DNA of 64,000 bases from NCBI GenBank assembly GCA_016124665.1, contig WGNH01000003.1, forward strand, positions 1-64,000. The letters are read 5' to 3'. The position numbers and the translations under genes were made by a program. Source of the stretch: Alphaproteobacteria bacterium (lineage in GTDB: Bacteria > Pseudomonadota > Alphaproteobacteria > Caulobacterales > Maricaulaceae). How positions within the stretch are numbered: position 1 is the first letter of the stretch; each line of letters begins with the position of its first letter. Under the pieces are notes generated by a model that saw only the letters and a list, made by a program, of their open reading frames with translations, did no database searches and was not told the origin of the DNA. Shown in pieces: positions 49,878 to 58,600 of this stretch.

Positions 49878-52067
49878 ATGCATCGATTGATTTTGGCCGG
49901 TGTTGCGATGACAGCAATACCCGTAATGGCTTTTGCAGATGACATGTTTGCAGGCGTATCCACGATTGCTGACAGCAATGGTGAAACCCGCATCATGTTT
50001 GAATCGCTCAATCCGGAGATCATGCGGATGGAGACCGGTGAGCGCGTCTCCCTGAATTTTGGCCCGGGTTATGAAGCCGAATTGGACCGGATAGGCGACC
50101 AGGCGTTAGGTGCCCGGGTGTGGGTTGGCCGTCTGGCAGGGCAAACCATCCATAACCGGGTTTTGCTGGCACAGACAAATGGCTTTGTATTCGGGCGTAT
50201 CCAGACCGAAGACGGTCTGTGGATGATTATCCCGGAAGCCAATGGTCACCGCATCATGCAGATGCCGGAAGGCGGCGAACGGCTCCAGAATCGCAATGAT
50301 GTGCTGATCCCGAACTATGATCTGGTGATACAGGAAGGGCGCGAACGTGCCGCTGAAACCGGCGAAAACATTGCCGACGCCGTGGCGGTCGGTTCAAATG
50401 GTATTATTGATATTGCCGTTTTCTATTCACAGGGCTTTTCCGCCCGTTGGGGCCTGGCCACTGGAGGCCGTGTTCAATATCTCATGGCGGTGCTCGATCA
50501 GGCGCTGATCGATTCCGACACAGGGTTGCGGGCCCGTCTAGTTCATCTCGATTCCGTCACTCTGGACAATGATGCCGCGGATCAGAGTGAAACGCTGAAC
50601 AACCTTTCCGGGAATCCGAATGGCGACACACCCGAAACACAGGATCTGAGTGCGTTGCGCACGGCCGGCGTGACCTATGGTGCTGATCTCGTTGCCATTG
50701 TGCAGCGGTCTTTGACGGGACAGAGCTCATGCGGGCTTGCCTGGGGGATCGGCCAACCGGCCACGAATGGTGTTATCAGCCAGGGCAGCCGGACGTATGG
50801 CTATTCCGTTACTGCTGACTGGATTCGGGACACAGATTCTCCGGCCGGAAGCTACAGCTTCTGTTCGGATGTGACCTTCGCCCATGAAATCGGACACAAT
50901 CTGGGCTTTGCGCACAATGTGGAGGATGCTGGCGGATCTCCTACGGGCGGCGTGCGGACCTATGCACATGGCCATCGCGTCGACTGCACCTTCGGTACGA
51001 TCATGTCCTATTCTTCAGCTGATGACGTCACCTGTCCTGCCGGTGCGCCAAACGGACCAGGCGAAGAAGAAGAAGCTATGTATTTTTCGAACCCGGACAT
51101 CAATCTGTGCCCGGCAGGAGCTGCGTGCGGGATTGCCGCGCCAGGGCAGGAGCAAGTTGCTTTTGCACAAATTGACGGACCTTCCACTTCGGATCCGGCC
51201 GACAATGCCCGTGCTGCACGCGAGGAAAGCCTGAATGTCGTGAGTTTCCGCGATGAAGCCCCTCGTGTGGTCTCATCGGTGCTCCCGATCACCCGGTCAG
51301 TGACCAATGGCACGGCCGCGACGGCGTTTGCCACAATAATCAATCCGGCAGCAACGGGGTCAACGGCGACCGGTTGCGGGTTGCGTCTGGCCGGCGCAAC
51401 ACCTGCGCAATTTTCCTATCAGACAACAACGTCCGCCAATGCCTTGACCGGTACAGCAAATACGCCTGTCAGCATTGCCGCGGGGGCTGCACAGAACTTC
51501 CTGTTCTCGGTGACCAGCGCTGATGAATTTGTCGATGGTGTGGGCACGCCCGGCTTCTACCCGTCAAATAACAATGAGAGTGATCTCTTCATTGAAGCGT
51601 TTTGCGGCAATCGCCGTTCGGCGGAATACACGCTGGGTCTGAACTCGCTCACTTTCCGGTCAACCGCTGCAGGGTCTGCTGACATCGTCGCGCTGGCTAC
51701 TTCGGGCGATCCGGGCCGCGTAAATGTTCCGACAACAGGCAATTTTGTTGGTGTGTTTGCGGTCGCAATCTCCAATGTTGGTACTGCCGGGACGATTGAA
51801 GTATCTGCAGATACAGGCGGACAAACACTGGCCATTGATAATATCGAAATCTGTCCGACTGATCCGGGGACCGGGGCTTGCACAGCGGCACGGGCTGCCA
51901 CGCAGAGCCAGTCAGTAGGTGCTAATGGCACCGCCACATTCGGTATTTTCGTCCGGGGCACGGGGGCCGCGATCAGCAATGATCCGGCGCGAAACCGTGT
52001 CTTCGTCCGCTTTGCCGAGGGTGGTAATGCCGTAGGAGCCACAAGCGTGGCGGTCCGGACCCAATAG
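49878..52067 (+). CDS. Secreted metzincin zinc metalloprotease (reprolysin-like) with shared C-terminal module
   Basis: A 729-residue secreted protease. A signal peptide (MHRLILAGVAMTAIPVMAFA) precedes a pro-region and the metzincin domain with zinc site HEIGHNLGFAHN (H336, H340, H346) and the Met-turn GTIMSYSSA. Residues 464-729 match the last 253 of the upstream subtilisin. Start ATG 49878 has GGGGAG at its RBS. A TATAAT at 49807-49812 in the 164-base gap may give it its own promoter. A terminator follows at 52098-52126. Confidence 0.9.
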   Translation: MHRLILAGVAMTAIPVMAFADDMFAGVSTIADSNGETRIMFESLNPEIMRMETGERVSLNFGPGYEAELDRIGDQALGARVWVGRLAGQTIHNRVLLAQTNGFVFGRIQTEDGLWMIIPEANGHRIMQMPEGGERLQNRNDVLIPNYDLVIQEGRERAAETGENIADAVAVGSNGIIDIAVFYSQGFSARWGLATGGRVQYLMAVLDQALIDSDTGLRARLVHLDSVTLDNDAADQSETLNNLSGNPNGDTPETQDLSALRTAGVTYGADLVAIVQRSLTGQSSCGLAWGIGQPATNGVISQGSRTYGYSVTADWIRDTDSPAGSYSFCSDVTFAHEIGHNLGFAHNVEDAGGSPTGGVRTYAHGHRVDCTFGTIMSYSSADDVTCPAGAPNGPGEEEEAMYFSNPDINLCPAGAACGIAAPGQEQVAFAQIDGPSTSDPADNARAAREESLNVVSFRDEAPRVVSSVLPITRSVTNGTAATAFATIINPAATGSTATGCGLRLAGATPAQFSYQTTTSANALTGTANTPVSIAAGAAQNFLFSVTSADEFVDGVGTPGFYPSNNNESDLFIEAFCGNRRSAEYTLGLNSLTFRSTAAGSADIVALATSGDPGRVNVPTTGNFVGVFAVAISNVGTAGTIEVSADTGGQTLAIDNIEICPTDPGTGACTAARAATQSQSVGANGTATFGIFVRGTGAAISNDPARNRVFVRFAEGGNAVGATSVAVRTQ

Positions 52068-52097
52068 GTCTGCGAACCCGAAGTCGATACTGGACGA

Positions 52098-52126
52098 GGG
52101 GCTGCTTTTCGGAGCGGCCCCTTTTT
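52098..52126 (+). terminator. Rho-independent terminator after the metzincin gene
   Basis: GGGGCTGC (52098-52105) pairs with GCGGCCCC (52114-52121), eight pairs including one G-U, with an 8-base loop and five T (52122-52126). It lies 30 bases after the protease stop and before the convergent tRNA-Ser. Confidence 0.88.
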
Positions 52127-52200
52127 CAGGCCCCATGACATGCTTGCCGATATCTCTGAACACAGAAAAGCCCGGTCAATATGTCGGGCTCTTGTATAAC

Positions 52201-52288
52201 TGGCGGAGGGGGAGGGATTCGAACCCCCGGAACCTCGCGGCTCAACGGTTTTCAAGACCGCCGCAATCGACCACTCTGCCACCCCTCC
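52201..52288 (-). tRNA. tRNA-Ser (anticodon TGA)
   Basis: On the minus strand: acceptor GGAGGGG (from 52288) with CCCCTCC (52211-52205), a 7-base anticodon loop CTTGAAA giving TGA, a long variable arm as in class II tRNAs, T arm with GGTTCGAAT, discriminator G and encoded CCA (52203-52201). Length 88. Confidence 0.97.
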
Positions 52289-52407
52289 GCAGATGATGTT
52301 TCCTCTTAGCGGGGGAGGCCGGTATAAGGCAACTGGTGAATGCTTACACTTGTTTCACTCCTTTCGAATAAAAACAGTGCGGGATTTTATGGTGTGGGAG
52401 AGGCGCT

Positions 52408-53244
52408 GTGCAGATTTCAGCCCGGTCTTCAGTCATGATTGCGACGCTGATCTGTTCGGCGTTTCTCGGCGCGTGTTCGTCATCGGCATCACACATTGTG
52501 CGCGGGATCGATATTGTATCGCCCCCCTCCCGCTCGACATCCGCGGGTTCTTCCGGTCCGGTCAGCCCGGCCTGGGATGGAGGGAGTGGCGAGCAGAAGA
52601 TCGGCCGGCCGTATACCATTGCCGGTCGCACCTATGTGCCGGCACGGGACGATGATTATGATGCCACCGGGATTTCCTCCTGGTACGGGCCGAATTTCCA
52701 TGGACGCCCCACGGCCAATGGTGAAATTTTCGACCAGAACCTGCTGACGGCGGCACATACGACCCTGCCGATTCCCAGCATGATCGAGGTTACCAATCTT
52801 GAAAATGGCAGATCAGCCGTATTGCGGCTCAATGATCGCGGGCCGTTTGCAGGCGACCGGATTCTGGATGTCAGCCGTGCAGCCGCCATCGAGCTCGGTT
52901 TTCTCGAGCAGGGGCTGGCGCAGGTGAGGGTGCGGTATCTTGGCCCGCCCGAAGGCGTAGCCCCGGCCGGAACAGTGGCTGAAAGCCGCATCTATACGGC
53001 CAGCAATGGCAATACCCGATTCCGTGTCCAGGCCGGTGCCTTCTCGGAGCGAGCCAATGCAGAAGCTCTTCGCCAGCGCCTGGCATCTGCCGGGGATGTG
53101 CGGATTGAAGATGCCCGGTCAGCCGGAAGGCGCATCTACCGGGTTTATGTAGGCGGCGATCTCGCCCGCTCCGATGCCGATATGCTCAGCCGGGATCTGT
53201 CGCGATACGGCGTGTACGACGCGCGGGTTGTGGCACTGAACTGA
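52408..53244 (+). CDS. rlpA: RlpA-family septal lytic transglycosylase / SPOR lipoprotein
   Basis: A 278-residue lipoprotein with lipobox LGAC (about residues 20-23), the RlpA double-psi barrel ([20 protein letters not shown] through [16 protein letters not shown]) and a C-terminal SPOR domain ([21 protein letters not shown] to the end) that binds denuded glycan at the division septum. Start GTG 52408 follows GGAGAGG. It precedes dac by 82 bases in a conserved alphaproteobacterial run. Confidence 0.92.
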   Translation: MQISARSSVMIATLICSAFLGACSSSASHIVRGIDIVSPPSRSTSAGSSGPVSPAWDGGSGEQKIGRPYTIAGRTYVPARDDDYDATGISSWYGPNFHGRPTANGEIFDQNLLTAAHTTLPIPSMIEVTNLENGRSAVLRLNDRGPFAGDRILDVSRAAAIELGFLEQGLAQVRVRYLGPPEGVAPAGTVAESRIYTASNGNTRFRVQAGAFSERANAEALRQRLASAGDVRIEDARSAGRRIYRVYVGGDLARSDADMLSRDLSRYGVYDARVVALN

Positions 53245-53326
53245 CAGCAGGCTGGACGCCAGCCCTCCATCGCGTTTCAATCAGCCTTGTCTTCTGGCTG
53301 TCTGATTCCGTGATGGAGAAACGCCC

Positions 53327-54460
53327 GTGCGCGCACTCATAGTATTCTGCCTGTTTACTTTCGCTTCGCTGGCGCAGGCGCAGGATTTCCAGACATCCGC
53401 CAGCCATGCTGTCATTCTGGATTACGAAACCGGCGAAGTCCTGTTCAACCACAATGGTGATGAGCCGATGCCGCCGGCTTCCATGTCGAAGCTGATGACG
53501 CTGCTGATGGCGTTTGAAGCTATCGAACGGGGCGCATTGTCGCTGGACGATGAATTGCCGGTTTCCGAACATGCCTGGCGGACTGGCGGAGCGGCTTCGG
53601 GCTCCTCCACCATGTTTCTAGAGGTCCATTCACGGGCACGTGTGGATGATCTGATCCGCAGCATCATCGTTCAATCCGGCAATGATGCCTGCATCGTGCT
53701 CGCCGAGGCGATATCCGGGTCTGAAAGCGCGTTCGCGGCCGATATGACGGTGCGGGCGCGTGAGCTGGGCCTGTCCAGTGCGCGGTTCGCAAATTCGACC
53801 GGCTGGCCGCATCCGGATCAACGGATCAGTGCCATTGATCTGGCCCGGCTTGCGGCCATCATCATCCGCGAATACCCGGAATTCTATGAAATCTTCGATG
53901 TCCGGGAATTCACCTATAACGGCATCCGCCAGTTCAACCGCAACCCGCTGCTGGCGACCATGGACGAGGTTGATGGGCTCAAAACCGGTCATACCGAGGA
54001 AAGCGGATACGGCCTCGTTGCCTCCGGCGAACGTGACGGTGTGCGCCGTATCGTCGTCTATAACGGTATGGAAAGCGAACGGGCCCGGGCCAGTGAAGGC
54101 GAACGCCTGATGCGCGCTGCGCTGGCCGATTTCGCTCTGGTTGAACTGGGCACAGCCGGTGATGTGGTGGGTGAAGCCGATCTGTTTCTGGGACAGGCGG
54201 AAACGGTTGCACTGCGGCTGACAGAGGATGCGCGCGTCGGGCTGCATGTTCGGGTCCGCGGCGATCTCCAGGCCGAAATTGTCTATGATGGTCCGATTGC
54301 CGCTCCCGTGGCCGAAGGGGATGTGATTGCTCGCCTGGAAGTGTCGGCTCCGGGTATGGAAACACGTCAGTTTGCGCTTGAAGCTGCCGGGACGGTGGCC
54401 AAGCAGGGCCTCATCGGACGCGCACTGGCCGGACTGGGCAGCCTGTTCGGCGTCAACTGA
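53327..54460 (+). CDS. dacF: D-alanyl-D-alanine carboxypeptidase (class A penicillin-binding family S11)
   Basis: Trims the terminal D-Ala from peptidoglycan pentapeptides. 377 residues: signal peptide (cleavage about AQA-QD), the SxxK motif at Ser52-Met-Ser-Lys55, SGN at about 114, and KTG in GLKTGHTEESGYG, followed by a C-terminal beta domain. Start GTG 53327. The stop and the tmk ATG overlap as TGATG, so the two are coupled. Confidence 0.93.
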   Translation: MRALIVFCLFTFASLAQAQDFQTSASHAVILDYETGEVLFNHNGDEPMPPASMSKLMTLLMAFEAIERGALSLDDELPVSEHAWRTGGAASGSSTMFLEVHSRARVDDLIRSIIVQSGNDACIVLAEAISGSESAFAADMTVRARELGLSSARFANSTGWPHPDQRISAIDLARLAAIIIREYPEFYEIFDVREFTYNGIRQFNRNPLLATMDEVDGLKTGHTEESGYGLVASGERDGVRRIVVYNGMESERARASEGERLMRAALADFALVELGTAGDVVGEADLFLGQAETVALRLTEDARVGLHVRVRGDLQAEIVYDGPIAAPVAEGDVIARLEVSAPGMETRQFALEAAGTVAKQGLIGRALAGLGSLFGVN

Positions 54461-55092
54461 TGCCGAAGGGATTGTTTATCTCGCTGGAAGGCGGTGAGGG
54501 GGCCGGAAAGTCCACACTCGCCCGGGCCTTGCAAACGGCGCTGATTGCGCATGGCCGCGATGTTGTCCTGACGCGTGAACCCGGCGGTACACCCGGGGCC
54601 GAACAAATCCGGGATTTGCTGGTCAAAGGCGATACCGAACGCTGGTCGGCGATGACCGAAGCTCTTTTGTTCTACGCAGCCCGGGTCGATCATGTCGAGA
54701 AAGTCATTCAACCCGCCATCGCCCGCGGGGCGATTGTCATATCCGACCGGTTTGCGGATTCGACCATGGCGTACCAGGGCGCAGCGGGCGGTATTGATCT
54801 TGCCCGTCTGAAAAACCTGCATCGTCTTGCGCTTGGTGATTTTCAACCAGCCTTGACGCTTCTGATTGATATACCGCCAGAAACCGGGTTGGCCCGGACC
54901 CGCGACCGGCTGGGGCTGGAAGTGCGTTTTGAATCCAAGGCGCTGGCGTTTCATGAACGCCTGCGCAATTGCTTCCGGCAATTGGCGGCGGACGAACCTG
55001 ACCGTTTCGTGACACTGAATGGTGAAGAGGATGCCGATAAAGTCGCAGCCATGGCGCTGGCCGCTGTGATGGACCGTTTGAACGATGAGTAG
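54460..55092 (+). CDS. tmk: Thymidylate kinase
   Basis: Phosphorylates dTMP to dTDP. 210 residues with P-loop GGEGAGKS (11-18), DRF in ISDRFADSTMAYQG, and LTLLIDIPPETGLART. It overlaps dac upstream and holB downstream by 8 bases (55085-55092), fitting tight coupling. Confidence 0.96.
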   Translation: MPKGLFISLEGGEGAGKSTLARALQTALIAHGRDVVLTREPGGTPGAEQIRDLLVKGDTERWSAMTEALLFYAARVDHVEKVIQPAIARGAIVISDRFADSTMAYQGAAGGIDLARLKNLHRLALGDFQPALTLLIDIPPETGLARTRDRLGLEVRFESKALAFHERLRNCFRQLAADEPDRFVTLNGEEDADKVAAMALAAVMDRLNDE

Positions 55093-56092
55093 CCCAGACC
55101 TCGAGCCAGACTGCGAAGCCGGTTGCGCCCCGCCGCGCGAGATCGCCGCGCTGTTCGGCCATGACGCCGCACTGGCCCAGTTCGACACGGCCCGCCGTTC
55201 CGGTCGCTTGCATCATGCGTGGATGATTACCGGCCCCAAGGGGGTCGGCAAGGCCAGTCTTGCCTACACGGCGGCCCTGCAACTACTGGCGGGTAGCGGC
55301 TCGCCGGACTCCGCCCGGCAAAAGGTTCGAGCTCAGGCTCATCCCAATCTTCTGACCATCCGGCGGCCCTGGGATGACAAGCGCAAGCGATGGCGGGGGG
55401 AAATCACGATTGATGAAGTGCGGCGGGTTCCGGACTTCTTCTCGCGCAGTGGTGGCGAGGACGGCTGGCGGATCGCCATCATCGACTCGCTGGATGAATT
55501 CAACCGCAATGCGGCCAATGGCTTGCTGAAGACGCTGGAAGAGCCGCCAAAGCAAGGTCTCCTCTTTCTGGTTACGCATTCTCCCGGGCGGCTATTGCCG
55601 ACGATCAGGTCCCGATGCCGTCAGCTGGAACTGCGATCACCGCCTGTGGATGAAACCCGGGACTGGCTGATCGGGACCCACAATGTAACAGCCGAGATGG
55701 CTGCGGCGGCCTCCGCTTTGGCCTCCGGTGCACCAGGCCGGGCGCTGGCGCTGCTGCAGTCCGGTGCGGTGGAACTGGAAAAGGACGTCCGGGCGCTTCT
55801 GGACCGCCTACCGAACTGGGATGGGCGCGCCAGCCGACGCCTGGCCGCCAGGGTTTCAACCAAAACAGGAGAATCCTTGCGGCCGCATCTTTATGCCTCA
55901 CTGGCGCGAAATGCGGCGCGGCTGGCCAAGGAAAACGCAAGAAGCGGTCAGGCGCCAGAAGCCTGGCTTGATGCATGGAAGTCCATCCAGAATCTCGAAA
56001 GGGAAGCCGAAGGCGTGTATCTGGATGCCAAACAGGCCGCACTTGCTGCGTTTGCACATATAGAGAGCGCGGCCCGCGCCAGCCGGAATTGA
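55085..56092 (+). CDS. holB: DNA polymerase III subunit delta' (clamp loader)
   Basis: Clamp-loader subunit of the replicative polymerase. 335 residues with P-loop-like GPKGVGKASLAY and NGLLKTLEEPPKQGLLFLVTH, and SRCRQLEL (the SRC region). It overlaps tmk by 8 bases. In many alphaproteobacteria metG follows; here tatD follows after 4 bases. Confidence 0.93.
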   Translation: MSSPDLEPDCEAGCAPPREIAALFGHDAALAQFDTARRSGRLHHAWMITGPKGVGKASLAYTAALQLLAGSGSPDSARQKVRAQAHPNLLTIRRPWDDKRKRWRGEITIDEVRRVPDFFSRSGGEDGWRIAIIDSLDEFNRNAANGLLKTLEEPPKQGLLFLVTHSPGRLLPTIRSRCRQLELRSPPVDETRDWLIGTHNVTAEMAAAASALASGAPGRALALLQSGAVELEKDVRALLDRLPNWDGRASRRLAARVSTKTGESLRPHLYASLARNAARLAKENARSGQAPEAWLDAWKSIQNLEREAEGVYLDAKQAALAAFAHIESAARASRN

Positions 56093-56096
56093 GGCC

Positions 56097-56882
56097 ATGC
56101 TGATCGACAGTCATACCAATCTACACGGTGACACCTATGCCGAGGACCTGCCGGAAGTCCTTGAACGCGCTCGCGCAGCCGGTGTTGGTGGCATGATTGC
56201 CATTTGTTGCCGGTTGTCGGATTTCGAGGCTGTTTCGGCGATTGCAGAAGCGCATGAGGATATCTGGTGCACGATCGGCGCGCATCCTCACCATGCCAAG
56301 GACCGCCCGGATATCAGTGCAGACGAGCTGATCGAAATCGCGCAGCATCCGAAAGTGATCGGGATTGGCGAAACAGGGCTGGACTTTCACTATGGCTACA
56401 GCCCGCGTGAGGATCAGTTTCAAAGCCTGCGGGCGCATATAGAGGCCGCCAGACGCACGGATCTACCGCTCATCCTGCACACCAGAGAGGCTGATAACGA
56501 GATGGCGGCCCTTCTGGAAGAGGAAACGGGGAAGGGGGCTTTCCGGAGCTTGCTGCATTGTTATACTGGCGGCCCAGAACTGGCGGTTCGCGGCGCAGCC
56601 GCCGGCGCGTTTTTCGCGGCCTCTGGTATCATCACTTTCAAGAAGGCAGAGGATGTCCGGACTGTTTTCCGGGAGCATATTCCGGCAGATCGCGTGATTA
56701 TCGAAACCGATTGTCCCTATCTTGCGCCGGTGCCACATCGGGGACGCCGCAATGAACCGGCGTTTCTGCCCGACGTCCTGACCGGCGTGTGCGATACACT
56801 CGGCTGGAGCCGGGAAGAGGGGGAGCAAAAGACCACTGATGCTTTCTTCCGCCTGTTCACCAAGGCGGAGCGTCCGGCATGA
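56097..56882 (+). CDS. tatD: TatD-family metal-dependent hydrolase
   Basis: A 261-residue TIM-barrel hydrolase of the TatD DNase family. Visible are GIGETGLDFHYGYSP, LILHTREAD, LLHCYTG and the C-terminal ETDCPYLAPVPHRG with the conserved Asp. The first motif, normally D-S-H-x-H, reads D-S-H-T-N, so the second metal-binding His is Asn here. Start ATG 56097; overlaps the next gene by ATGA. Confidence 0.9.
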   Translation: MLIDSHTNLHGDTYAEDLPEVLERARAAGVGGMIAICCRLSDFEAVSAIAEAHEDIWCTIGAHPHHAKDRPDISADELIEIAQHPKVIGIGETGLDFHYGYSPREDQFQSLRAHIEAARRTDLPLILHTREADNEMAALLEEETGKGAFRSLLHCYTGGPELAVRGAAAGAFFAASGIITFKKAEDVRTVFREHIPADRVIIETDCPYLAPVPHRGRRNEPAFLPDVLTGVCDTLGWSREEGEQKTTDAFFRLFTKAERPA

Positions 56883-57718
56883 CGGAGACATCTGTCTGGC
56901 AGGTAACGGTGCTTGGTTGCGGATCGTCGGGCGGTGTGCCGCGGCCGGACGGGGATTGGGGCGCTTGCGACCCTGGCAATCCGAAAAACCGCCGCAGACG
57001 CTGCAGCATTCTTGTCGAATATGCTGATAATATTGAATTATTCCAGTCGGGAGCCCGGACAGTTTCGGTGATCGACACGTCCCCGGACTTTCGTGAACAG
57101 ATGTTGTCGGCCGGCGTGAAACGCCTTGATGCGGTCATTTATACCCATGATCACGCCGATCAGACCCATGGTATCGATGACTTGCGGCCCTATGTGCTGC
57201 GCGCCCGCAAGCGGTTACCGGTCTGGATGATGCCGGAAACCGCCCATAGCCTGACGACGCGCTTCAAATACGTGTTCGAGGCGCGTGAAGGATCGCCATA
57301 TCCTGCGATACTCGAGGCGCGTGGCATTCCAGATGAAGGCGAATATTTTCATGTCGATGGCCCGGGCGGGCCGATGCCGGTCACCATGATGCGTCTGGAA
57401 CACGGCGGAATCATCGCTGGCGGTTTCCGGTTCGGCCCCTTTGCCTATTCACCGGATGTCAGCGCGGTCCCGGATCGCGCCTTTGGCATTCTGGACGGGG
57501 TCCCGGTCTGGATTATCGATGCCTTGCGTGAAACACCGCATCCAACGCATGCAAGTGTCAGTGATGCACTGGCGTGGCTGGATCGCGCTGGTGCCGGGCG
57601 GGGCATACTCACCAATCTTCATGTTGATCTCGACTATGAAACGCTCTTGGCCCGACTGCCGGAGAGTGTTGAGCCGGCCTTTGACGGCATGACGCTGAAA
57701 TGCGAGGCTACAACATGA
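56879..57718 (+). CDS. MBL-fold metal-dependent hydrolase (PhnP-like)
   Basis: A 279-residue metallo-beta-lactamase-fold protein with GCGSSGGVPRPDGDWG at the N-terminus and the zinc motif THDHADQTHGIDDL (HxHxDH). It resembles PhnP and the conserved MBL protein that follows tatD in alphaproteobacteria; the natural substrate is probably a cyclic phosphodiester but is not shown. It overlaps tatD by ATGA. Confidence 0.9.
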   Translation: MTETSVWQVTVLGCGSSGGVPRPDGDWGACDPGNPKNRRRRCSILVEYADNIELFQSGARTVSVIDTSPDFREQMLSAGVKRLDAVIYTHDHADQTHGIDDLRPYVLRARKRLPVWMMPETAHSLTTRFKYVFEAREGSPYPAILEARGIPDEGEYFHVDGPGGPMPVTMMRLEHGGIIAGGFRFGPFAYSPDVSAVPDRAFGILDGVPVWIIDALRETPHPTHASVSDALAWLDRAGAGRGILTNLHVDLDYETLLARLPESVEPAFDGMTLKCEATT

Positions 57719-57747
57719 CCCGCCTGAAGAACTAATGATAAGAATAA

Positions 57748-57777
57748 CATATAATATGTCTCATAATATACATTATG
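57748..57777 (+). promoter_or_regulatory. AT-rich promoter-like element with two dyads before mazG
   Basis: The 90-base gap before mazG is far richer in A+T than its surroundings. It contains TATAAT (57750-57755) inside the dyad CATAT-A-ATATG (57748-57758), then CATAAT-ATAC-ATTATG (57762-57777). No good -35 is visible. Probably a promoter with an overlapping repressor site. Confidence 0.45.
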
Positions 57778-57808
57778 CGTATTTTAGAAGTAGGAGCCTG
57801 GGGCAAGC

Positions 57809-58600
57809 ATGACCGATAAACAAACTCCCCTCCAGCGTCTGCGGTCCATCATGGAGCGCCTGCGTGATCCCGAGAATGGCTGCCCATGGGACGTTGCGCA
57901 AACGTTTGAAACCATCGCGCCCTATACAATTGAGGAAGCATATGAGGTGGATGATGCGATCCGCCGTGGAGATATGACGGAGTTGAAGAATGAGCTCGGC
58001 GATCTTCTGCTGCAGGTCGTATTCCATTCCCGCATGGCCGAAGAAGCCGGCTTGTTTGACTTGGATGATGTTGCCACGGCAATATCCGACAAGATGGTGA
58101 GCCGCCATCCCCATGTTTTTGGTACCAAATCCTATGCCGATGCGGAGGCACAAACGCAGGACTGGGAACGCCTGAAGGCCGCAGAACGCAAGGAAAAGAC
58201 AGGCTCGGATGGCTTGCTGGATGATGTTCCGCTGGCCCTGCCCGGCCTGAAACGCGCGCAAAAGCTCCAGAAGCGGGCCGCCACGGTTGGATTTGACTGG
58301 CCGGATGCTGAGCGCGTGCTGGAAAAGGTGGATGAGGAATTGGCAGAAGTCCGCGAGGCCATTGCATCATATGATGCCGATAAAATCGAAGATGAAATCG
58401 GGGATTTATTGTTTGTTTGTACGAATTTGGCGCGAAAAACGAAAGTAGATGGTGAGGCTGCCTTGCGGCGCGCGAATGCCAAATTTGAACGCCGGTTTCG
58501 TTATATCGAAGCGACGCTCAAAGCGCAAAAGCGCGACATCCGCGAGACCGCCCTGGATGAGATGGAAGCTCTCTGGGTGGAAGCCAAGTCCCGCGAGTAA
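57809..58600 (+). CDS. mazG: Nucleoside triphosphate pyrophosphohydrolase MazG
   Basis: Hydrolyses NTPs and aberrant dNTPs to NMP and PPi. 263 residues with two MazG domains: the first with GCPWDVAQTFETIAPYTIEEAYEV and the E-x-x-E...E-x-x-D metal motifs (LKNELGDLLLQVVFH), the second with EDEIGDLLFVCTNLAR. The stop abuts the hflX stop with no gap (TAATCA at 58598-58603). Confidence 0.95.
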   Translation: MTDKQTPLQRLRSIMERLRDPENGCPWDVAQTFETIAPYTIEEAYEVDDAIRRGDMTELKNELGDLLLQVVFHSRMAEEAGLFDLDDVATAISDKMVSRHPHVFGTKSYADAEAQTQDWERLKAAERKEKTGSDGLLDDVPLALPGLKRAQKLQKRAATVGFDWPDAERVLEKVDEELAEVREAIASYDADKIEDEIGDLLFVCTNLARKTKVDGEAALRRANAKFERRFRYIEATLKAQKRDIRETALDEMEALWVEAKSRE

